Assembly (NCBI GenBank): GCA_027023325.1 | Contig: JALVVQ010000141.1 | Location: 1 to 5,311 of the forward strand | Length of the DNA: 5,311 bases | Direction of reading: 5' to 3' | DNA from: Campylobacteraceae bacterium | GTDB taxonomy: Bacteria; Campylobacterota; Campylobacteria; Campylobacterales; Sulfurovaceae | Notes under the pieces: model-generated | Database searches by the model: none | What the model was told of the DNA's origin: nothing | Seen by the model: the letters and a program-made list of their open reading frames with translations, nothing else | Shown: positions 1 through 4,645 of the stretch, piece by piece | How the letters are laid out: each line of letters begins with the position of its first letter | Numbering within the stretch: position 1 is the stretch's first letter | Position numbers and translations under genes: made by a program

Positions 1-635
1 TTTTTGTCGTCATTATAGGATTCGTAGAGCACACCGTCAAAGGTCTCAAATCCCTCTACCGTATTTTTTGCCATGCATTTCATATCTTTTCTGTGGGTGT
101 AGGTGCACAGGGCATTGATGTAGGATTTTGCTTCAGCAGGGGTGGCTTTCAGGCTATATTTTTTTCTGTTTTCCTTGTCGAGCCAATCCATATTATCAAA
201 CTCTACCCAATCCAGACCCCAGTCTGCCATTTTGTCGATGCGTTTTTTCATGACAGACAGGATATCGGTCCCTACTTCACTGACAAAAAATTCACCAGGC
301 CACTCTGGCCATGCCTTGGTGCTGAGATAGGGTTTAAGTTGATTGAAATCATCACGCCAATTTTCACCGGTTCCCGCAGAGATGTATCCAGCTACCTCGT
401 TGTTGCGGGCACGGATATCGGTGATATGTGTGGTAACATTTTCTTCAAAAGGATCAACCAGTACATAGGCACGGCGTGCTTCTTGAAGAACCCCTTCGAC
501 TGTATCAGATTTGTAGTTTTCTTGATAGGCTTGGTTGTAGATCGGGATGGCTTTTTTGCCATGATACACTTGTGAAGATGCACCTCCACACCCAGCCAAA
601 ACAAAGGGTATCAGTAGTATATAGCTAGACTTCAT
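1..635 (-). CDS. GH114-family lipoprotein (endo-alpha-1,4-polygalactosaminidase type), partial
   Basis: Likely an envelope-anchored glycosidase. The gene starts at the ATG on 635-633 and reads off the left edge, giving 211 visible residues and no stop. Residues 1-16 form a lipoprotein signal peptide: Lys2, a hydrophobic stretch, then lipobox LAGC with Cys16 as the lipidation site. Gly17-Gly18 follow, with no Asp at +2, so outer-membrane sorting is plausible. The rest matches the GH114/TM1410 TIM-barrel pattern: GYISAGTGENWRDDF (83-97), a WPGE segment (112-115), EFDNMD (145-150) with Asp147 at the family's catalytic Asp position, and VLYES (202-206) with Glu205 at the position of the family's catalytic Glu. 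Characterised GH114 enzymes cleave alpha-1,4-linked galactosamine polymers. The substrate here is unknown, and many bacterial members are untested. A ribosome site AAAGGT lies about 9 bases before the ATG. The family call is from remembered motifs; the C-terminal barrel strands are outside the window. Confidence 0.85.
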   Translation of the reverse strand, partial: MKSSYILLIPFVLAGCGGASSQVYHGKKAIPIYNQAYQENYKSDTVEGVLQEARRAYVLVDPFEENVTTHITDIRARNNEVAGYISAGTGENWRDDFNQLKPYLSTKAWPEWPGEFFVSEVGTDILSVMKKRIDKMADWGLDWVEFDNMDWLDKENRKKYSLKATPAEAKSYINALCTYTHRKDMKCMAKNTVEGFETFDGVLYESYNDDK

Positions 636-641
636 GGTTGT

Positions 642-686
642 GTACCTTTTGGTACTGATGGCTTACCAGTACGGTATTTGTGCCGT
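642..686. promoter_or_regulatory. Cluster of three abutting inverted repeats between the divergent genes
   Basis: Three dyads lie end to end. GTACC (642-646) and GGTAC (651-655) flank TTTT. GTACTG (652-657) and CAGTAC (667-672) are 9 bases apart and share bases with the first dyad. ACGGTA (671-676) pairs with TGCCGT (681-686) with one imperfect position. The cluster lies just upstream of the GH114 start and, if the -10 box at 688-693 is right, almost wholly inside that gene's 5' leader. The first dyad includes the GH114 ribosome site. It could be an operator for a dimeric repressor or alternative RNA hairpins controlling translation. The dyads are seen directly; the role is inference. Confidence 0.45.
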
Positions 687-687
687 T

Positions 688-693
688 ATTATA
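688..693 (-). promoter_or_regulatory. Predicted -10 box of the GH114 lipoprotein gene
   Basis: The reverse strand reads TATAAT, a perfect sigma-70 type -10 box, preceded by an A/T-rich stretch. No good -35 hexamer is present at 16-18 bases, as is common in Campylobacterota. Transcription would begin near 681, giving a leader of about 46 bases that includes the inverted-repeat cluster. The box is seen; its use is inferred. Confidence 0.5.
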
Positions 694-703
694 TCCTAAA
701 ATA

Positions 704-709
704 TATAAT
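704..709 (+). promoter_or_regulatory. Predicted rightward -10 box for the small GGDEF-like gene
   Basis: TATAAT on the forward strand lies 10 bases from the divergent -10 box. A start site near 716 would place the ATG at 737 about 20 bases downstream and the ATG at 846 about 130 bases downstream. The region is so A/T-rich that a chance match is possible. No clear -35 box was found. Confidence 0.4.
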
Positions 710-736
710 TAATATGGATTTACATAGAAGAGCAAA

Positions 737-895
737 ATGAAAAAATACAATTTTCCTAATAAAAAATCAGGTACAATACAAACAGTAGAGCAATCCTCTT
801 TGCCATGGAAGGCAGAGACGTATCTAGAAGAGAATGGAGTAAGGAATGGAAAAACAAGAGAGACGCAAGGGAATGAAAAATCTCTGCTTCGATGA
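737..895 (+). CDS. Possible 52-residue small ORF, unrecognised
   Basis: An ATG at 737 opens 52 codons ending in TGA at 893-895. The protein starts MKKYNFPNKK and is hydrophilic, with no membrane segment, signal peptide or motif I recognise. It sits the right distance below the predicted rightward promoter and has a weak purine-rich ribosome site (AGAAGAG, 726-732). Its 3' end overlaps the next gene in a different frame by 50 bases, or by 23 if that gene starts at 873, which would fit translational coupling. It could equally be a chance ORF in a leader, or the former N-terminal part of the next gene. Conservation would decide; none can be tested here. Confidence 0.3.
   Translation: MKKYNFPNKKSGTIQTVEQSSLPWKAETYLEENGVRNGKTRETQGNEKSLLR
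836..839 (+). promoter_or_regulatory. Ribosome binding site supporting the start at 846
   Basis: GGAG is followed by six bases and then the ATG at 846. The alternative ATG at 873 has AAGGGA directly against it, too close for good initiation. This favours 846 but does not exclude 873. Confidence 0.55.
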
Positions 896-1325
896 TCAAA
901 GTATTGATTTTGCACTCACTATTGTTGAGAAAGTAGAAAAGCCTTTGGAGCTTCTTTTTTATCTGATGCGTAGGGAGAATCAGCGTGCATTGGTGCTGAT
1001 GCTTATCTCTGCTAATGATATTGATATGGATGCCTTTCTGCAAGAGAAAAAGCGTGATACTGATATTCTCTATAGGGTAGACGAGGCACATAATATCTAT
1101 GCAATGATCTGCCAGGATACTCGGGTAGATGAAGGATACCATTTTGCTCAGAGGCTGCACCGTTCGCTTGAAGAGTTGGAGGCAAAAGAAGTCTATGTCT
1201 CTGAGGTGGAGATTAACTCTACAAATTATGAAGCCAAAGAGGTAATTTTCAGATTGATCGAACTTTATTTTAGGGCTGTTAATAGTGGACAGACGGGAGA
1301 GATAAACTTTTACGCTTTCTCCTAG
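846..1325 (+). CDS. Hypothetical protein with a degenerate GGDEF-like fold
   Basis: Soluble 159-residue protein with no signal peptide or membrane segment. I do not recognise a named family, but the order of elements resembles a GGDEF (diguanylate cyclase) domain: helix 24-43, strand ALVLMLISA (48-56), strand pair around YRVDEAHNIYAMI (76-88), helix VDEGYHFAQRLHRSLEEL (94-111), strand VYVSEVEI (116-123), a long helix EAKEVIFRLIELYFRAV (129-145), and a final GEINFYAF strand. At the GG[DE]EF position it has DEAHN (79-83), so cyclase activity is not expected. A binding or scaffold role is possible. Start chosen at 846 by its GGAG site; Met10 (873) is an alternative that drops a charged leader. 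It converges on murJ with a 38-base gap. The GGDEF resemblance is inferred from pattern alone. Confidence 0.75.
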   Translation: MEKQERRKGMKNLCFDDQSIDFALTIVEKVEKPLELLFYLMRRENQRALVLMLISANDIDMDAFLQEKKRDTDILYRVDEAHNIYAMICQDTRVDEGYHFAQRLHRSLEELEAKEVYVSEVEINSTNYEAKEVIFRLIELYFRAVNSGQTGEINFYAFS

Positions 1326-1363
1326 CAGATTGGGTTTTGGTGTTGTTTTTGCGCACTAGGTTT

Positions 1364-2773
1364 TTATCTCCTGATTATCGCCATTAGCTCCGTATTCCCA
1401 TAGTAGGAAAGTGCCCCCAATGTCACCCATGCTAAGAGCAGCAACAATATGTGCCTAGAAAACAGAGGTTTGATGACATGGGAAAAGCCTACTTCCTTCA
1501 GCGTCAGCACAAACAGTACCCACCCCCCGATACTACCTGCCAGTGCCAGTCCTGCCGCGCCCATAGGCTTCATGAGGCTTAGTGAGGCGATGACATTGAA
1601 GACCAAGGAAATCGTAGATATCTTGGCAGCTTTCATCTGACGGTGTGAGGCATAGAGGTACATGGAGAGGAGCTTGGAGAGCCCAAAGGGGATGAGACCC
1701 ACCAGATACATCGCCAGCACAAAAGAGGTCTTGGCAGTGTCCTCCGCAGTAAATTTCCCTCGCTCAAAGAGTAGCCATGCAATGGGCTCAGAAAATGCAA
1801 TACCTATGATAGCTGCCACGCTCAGTGCTGCGAGCATGAGCCAGAATGCTTTGGCCAGATTCAGGTAAGCCTCTTCTTCTCTACCGTGTACCAACGCTTT
1901 GGAGACAGAGGGAAACAATGCAGTAGAAGCAGCGATTGCGATAATGGCGAGGGGCAACTGAAAGACTTGATTGGCATAGAAGAGCGAGGAGATAGAGCCC
2001 GCTACCAGAAATGAAGCCAGCCAAGTATCCAAAAAGGCATTGATCTGAGGTGTAGAATTTCCCCAGATGGCAGGGATAAAGAGTGTATTGAACTTTTTGT
2101 TCTCACCTGCTACATCTTTGACTTTGCGGTATTTCCAGCCACCTACAAGCAGCGGCATGAGTTTGTATCGTGAGATACTCCATAGATGCAGCCCTACCTG
2201 CATGAGTCCACCGATAACGACAGAGATAGAGAGGGCGATGGCGACTTGCTTGGGATTGTCATTTCTGTAGAGCAGCAGGGCACCTATCATGGCAAAATTG
2301 AGCAATACGGTCGAGAAGGCAGTGGTGGCAAAATGCTCTTTGTACTGCAACAAGGAGCCCAAGAAAGTAACGATAAAGACCAGTGCCAGATACCAAAAAG
2401 TAACCGCCATCATAGGGGCAGCCTCGGCTATCTGTGCCTCACTCCAGCCTACGACGAGTAGACGGGTAAAAAATGCCGGAAAGAACGCCACAATAACAGA
2501 GGAAGCGGTAATAAAGAGCAGAAAACGCCGCAGAATAGAGATGGCAAAGACCCCTTTGTTGCGCGAAGCGACAAAAGAGGGGAGAAAGGATTGCAAAAAT
2601 GCCCCTTCTCCAAAGATACGACGGAAAAGGTTGGGGAGCTTGAAAGCGACAAGAAACATATCACTATAGATAGACTGTCCCAGAATAGATGCCATAAGTA
2701 GATTTCTGACAAAGCCAGCAATACGGGAAAAGAGAATACCGAAGCTGTTGGTAAAAAATGATTTGAGTTTCAT
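1364..2773 (-). CDS. murJ: Lipid II flippase MurJ (MviN)
   Basis: Inner-membrane MOP-superfamily transporter that moves lipid II to the periplasmic face for peptidoglycan assembly. The 469 residues hold about 13 hydrophobic segments, roughly at 8-31, 36-62, 84-106, 120-142, 150-169, 177-199, 232-255, 258-290, 308-328, 350-374, 384-401, 405-426 and 439-458. The N-terminal block is strongly conserved, with SRIAGFVR (16-23) and FKLPNLFRRIFGEGAF (44-59). Arg17, Arg23, Asp38, Arg51 and Glu56 match E. coli Arg18, Arg24, Asp39, Arg52 and Glu57. At the position of E. coli Arg270 the sequence is YANQVFQLP with Gln269. The C terminus ends soon after TM13, shorter than E. coli MurJ (511 residues), which has 14 segments. 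The start ATG at 2773-2771 begins MKLKSFFTNS, as expected for the family, but has only a weak ribosome site. Transcribed alone, divergent from ruvA. Confidence 0.95.
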   Translation of the reverse strand: MKLKSFFTNSFGILFSRIAGFVRNLLMASILGQSIYSDMFLVAFKLPNLFRRIFGEGAFLQSFLPSFVASRNKGVFAISILRRFLLFITASSVIVAFFPAFFTRLLVVGWSEAQIAEAAPMMAVTFWYLALVFIVTFLGSLLQYKEHFATTAFSTVLLNFAMIGALLLYRNDNPKQVAIALSISVVIGGLMQVGLHLWSISRYKLMPLLVGGWKYRKVKDVAGENKKFNTLFIPAIWGNSTPQINAFLDTWLASFLVAGSISSLFYANQVFQLPLAIIAIAASTALFPSVSKALVHGREEEAYLNLAKAFWLMLAALSVAAIIGIAFSEPIAWLLFERGKFTAEDTAKTSFVLAMYLVGLIPFGLSKLLSMYLYASHRQMKAAKISTISLVFNVIASLSLMKPMGAAGLALAGSIGGWVLFVLTLKEVGFSHVIKPLFSRHILLLLLAWVTLGALSYYGNTELMAIIRR

Positions 2774-2792
2774 GATGCAAGTGTATCAAAAA

Positions 2793-2798
2793 AATATA
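2793..2798 (-). promoter_or_regulatory. Candidate -10 box for murJ
   Basis: The reverse strand reads TATATT, with transcription expected near 2786 and a leader of about a dozen bases. The surroundings are A/T-rich and no -35 box fits, so other placements are possible. Weak support. Confidence 0.25.
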
Positions 2799-2831
2799 AG
2801 ATGCAGAGACCTTGATAGTCTTTATGAAATT

Positions 2832-2856
2832 AAAATATGACAATTTGACATATTTT
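2832..2856. promoter_or_regulatory. 25-bp near-perfect palindrome, candidate operator between murJ and ruvA
   Basis: AAAATATG (2832-2839) and CATATTTT (2849-2856) are exact reverse complements. The 9 bases between them are themselves a palindrome (CAA-T-TTG at 2841-2847) flanked by one A/A mismatch. Eleven of twelve base pairs around the centre at 2844 match. The core also reads as a direct repeat of TGACA at 2838 and 2846. A site of this size and symmetry in a divergent region suggests a dimeric regulator. It ends 23 bases upstream of the predicted ruvA -10 box. The regulator is unknown; it could also be a hairpin in a murJ leader if murJ starts transcription further upstream. Confidence 0.5.
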
Positions 2857-2879
2857 TACCTTTTCTTTCAGAGAGTCGC

Positions 2880-2885
2880 TATACT
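2880..2885 (+). promoter_or_regulatory. Predicted -10 box of the ruvA operon
   Basis: TATACT (5 of 6 to consensus) lies 26 bases before the ruvA ATG, preceded by a T-rich stretch at 2851-2868 of the kind that replaces a -35 box in Campylobacterota promoters. Transcription would start near 2892. AAGGA at 2901-2905 then gives a good ribosome site six bases before the ATG. Confidence 0.5.
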
Positions 2886-2911
2886 GTCATATATTACTCT
2901 AAGGATGATCT

Positions 2912-3466
2912 ATGATCGTAGGAATAGAAGGCACAGTAGAGCGCAAAGAACCCACTTTTGTCCATCTCAATGTAGCAGGATTGATCCATGAGGTGCAAAT
3001 CTCCATCAACACTTCCAATGCTATACAGAGTGAAAAAGTCAAACTTTTTGCCACACAGGTGATCCGAGAGGATGCCAATCTTCTCTTTGGGTTTGTAGAT
3101 CATGATGAGAAGCGGATGTTTGATACCGTACTCAAGATCAATGGTGTAGGCCCCAAGGTAGGCTTGGCGATCTGCTCCACCTTTACCCCCACCACCTTTG
3201 CCAAGATTGTCGCCTCCAAAGATGTCTCCATGCTCAAACGCGTCCCCGGTATCGGTCCCAAAGCCGCCAGCAGGATACTGGTAGAGCTAGCAGACTTCAT
3301 CGTCAGTGGTGAAGATACTGGTACTGCAACCTCCAGCACAGATGCGATCATGGCACTGGAGTCACTGGGCTTCAAACGGACTGTGATAGAGAAAGCACTT
3401 TCTGGATGCAGTGGAGATACCGCCGCACTGGTCAAAGAGGGTTTGAAGAAGTTGCAGCGGTTGTAA
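2912..3466 (+). CDS. ruvA: Holliday junction branch migration protein RuvA
   Basis: RuvA tetramers grip Holliday junctions and load the RuvB motor, with RuvC cutting, during recombinational repair in the cytoplasm. The 184-residue protein has the full domain order: an OB-fold domain starting MIVGIEGTVE (1 to about 62), two helix-hairpin-helix motifs at KINGVGPKVG (75-84) and KRVPGIGPKAAS (109-120), a short flexible linker rich in Ser, Thr and Gly (about 131-142), and the C-terminal RuvB-contacting helices (142-184, with ALESLGF). Glu53 and Asp54 sit at the acidic-pin position (Glu55/Asp56 in E. coli). The length is slightly below the E. coli protein (203), due mainly to the short linker. The start has a clear AAGGA site. 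It is the first gene of a probable three-gene rightward operon; ruvB and ruvC are not in the window. Confidence 0.97.
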   Translation: MIVGIEGTVERKEPTFVHLNVAGLIHEVQISINTSNAIQSEKVKLFATQVIREDANLLFGFVDHDEKRMFDTVLKINGVGPKVGLAICSTFTPTTFAKIVASKDVSMLKRVPGIGPKAASRILVELADFIVSGEDTGTATSSTDAIMALESLGFKRTVIEKALSGCSGDTAALVKEGLKKLQRL

Positions 3467-3490
3467 TGCTATGTTGGCTATGATTGCAGT

Positions 3491-4645
3491 ATGAAAAGAG
3501 CATATACAACTATCATCATCGGAGCAGGAGCATCGGGGCTGATGCTGGCTTCTTTGCTAGAAGACAAGCACGATACACTGATCATAGACAGCAACATCAA
3601 AATAGGCGCTAAGATCGCGATCTCTGGTGGGGGCAAGTGTAACCTGACCAATGAGAGTGTGGAGGCTTCGAATTATGTTGGTGAAGCGTGGTTTGTGGAG
3701 AGTGTACTGAGCCGTTTTGATCAGGAGGCGGTATTGGCGTGGTTTGGTCAGCGTGGAGTGACGCCGCAGATCCGAAAGGATGGGCAGTATTTTTGTCAGA
3801 AGAGTGCCGATGAAGTGCTTTCCGTCTTTCATCGTGAGCTACGAGAAGTGGATTTTGCGATGCAGACGGTGGTGGGTGTGGTGAAAAAAGTGGATAAAGT
3901 ATTTACCGTAGAGACGGATAGGGGAACATTTCTATCAGAGCAGCTGGTGGTTGCTTCTGGAGGGTTGAGTTTTCCTCGGATCGGTGCTTCTGGGGTTGGT
4001 CATGTGATTGCAGAGAGCTTTGGGCATGGCATGACTACCACGGCACCTGCTTTGGTAGGTTTTACGCTACAGCCAGAGCAGTTCTTTTTCAAAGCACTTA
4101 GCGGTGCTTCATTGGAAGTCCGGATCACGACTGAGGAGAAAAGCTTTAGAGGTGATCTGCTGTTTGCCCACAAGGGAATCAGTGGGCCAGCGGTGCTCAA
4201 TGCTTCGTTGTATTGGGAGAAGGGGCAGATAGAGATTGATTTCTTGCCTGGTTTTGATTGGGGATTGCTTCAGGGCAAAAAACAGCTAAGTACGATACTC
4301 CCTTTGCCTAAGAAAATAGCAAAGGCCTTCTTGGATTACTTAAAGCTATCAGATAAGGCAGCTGAAAAACTTACTGACCCAGAGAAGGCACAACTCAAGA
4401 CATTGCAGCACTATCGCTTCGCTCCAGCAGGCACTTTTGGGTATACCAAGGCAGAGGTGACCAGAGGCGGTGTCAAGTCCTCTGAGATAGACCCCTATAG
4501 CATGATGAGCCTCAGGGAGCCAAATCTCTACTTCATCGGTGAAGTATTGGATGTCACAGGAGAGCTGGGTGGACACAATTTTCAATGGGCTTTCTCCTCT
4601 GCATACTGTTGTGCGGAGATGTTCAATGGAGTGCTAGATGTTTAA
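3491..4645 (+). CDS. HI0933/YhiN-family FAD-dependent oxidoreductase (flavoprotein)
   Basis: Predicted cytoplasmic flavoprotein of 384 residues, about the usual family length. The N terminus holds the Rossmann dinucleotide-binding motif GAGASG (11-16) after strand TTIII, closed by an acidic residue (Asp33) for the ribose of FAD. Family signatures follow: ISGGGKCNLTN (44-54), GGLSFPRIG (157-165), ISGPAVLNAS from about 230, AEVTRGGV (321-328) and the C-terminal FAD site GEVLDVTGELGGHN (350-363). The physiological substrate of most members is unknown; one relative, clostridial BaiN, is reported to act on bile-acid intermediates, which does not transfer to this setting. It begins 24 bases after the ruvA stop, in the same frame, with no good ribosome site, so it may depend on translation of ruvA. 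Upstream in-frame codons offer no other start before that stop. Confidence 0.92.
   Translation: MKRAYTTIIIGAGASGLMLASLLEDKHDTLIIDSNIKIGAKIAISGGGKCNLTNESVEASNYVGEAWFVESVLSRFDQEAVLAWFGQRGVTPQIRKDGQYFCQKSADEVLSVFHRELREVDFAMQTVVGVVKKVDKVFTVETDRGTFLSEQLVVASGGLSFPRIGASGVGHVIAESFGHGMTTTAPALVGFTLQPEQFFFKALSGASLEVRITTEEKSFRGDLLFAHKGISGPAVLNASLYWEKGQIEIDFLPGFDWGLLQGKKQLSTILPLPKKIAKAFLDYLKLSDKAAEKLTDPEKAQLKTLQHYRFAPAGTFGYTKAEVTRGGVKSSEIDPYSMMSLREPNLYFIGEVLDVTGELGGHNFQWAFSSAYCCAEMFNGVLDV
4628..4631 (+). promoter_or_regulatory. Ribosome binding site inside the flavoprotein gene for the L,D-transpeptidase
   Basis: GGAG lies six bases before the ATG at 4638, inside the last codons of the flavoprotein gene. 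It fixes the start of the overlapping gene, where the first residues (MFKTVVILF) also make the expected membrane anchor. Confidence 0.6.

Noticed and set aside
93..575. 160-codon forward ORF opposite the GH114 gene
   Set aside because: It is the antisense of the GH114 coding region, which has a lipobox, ribosome site and family motifs on the other strand. The forward translation shows no recognisable pattern.
756..1160. 134-codon reverse ORF over the GGDEF-like gene
   Set aside because: It has no ribosome site or family pattern, and the forward frame has a good start and domain-like structure.
1321..1365. CCTAG ... CTAGG inverted repeat followed by TTTTT at the convergent gene junction
   Set aside because: The stem is only 5 bp with a 30-base loop, too weak for an intrinsic terminator. 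No better hairpin was seen for either gene.
2845..2850. Perfect TTGACA as a -35 box for ruvA
   Set aside because: It lies 29 bases from the TATACT -10 box, and the hexamer at normal spacing is not -10 like. It is better explained as part of the palindrome core.
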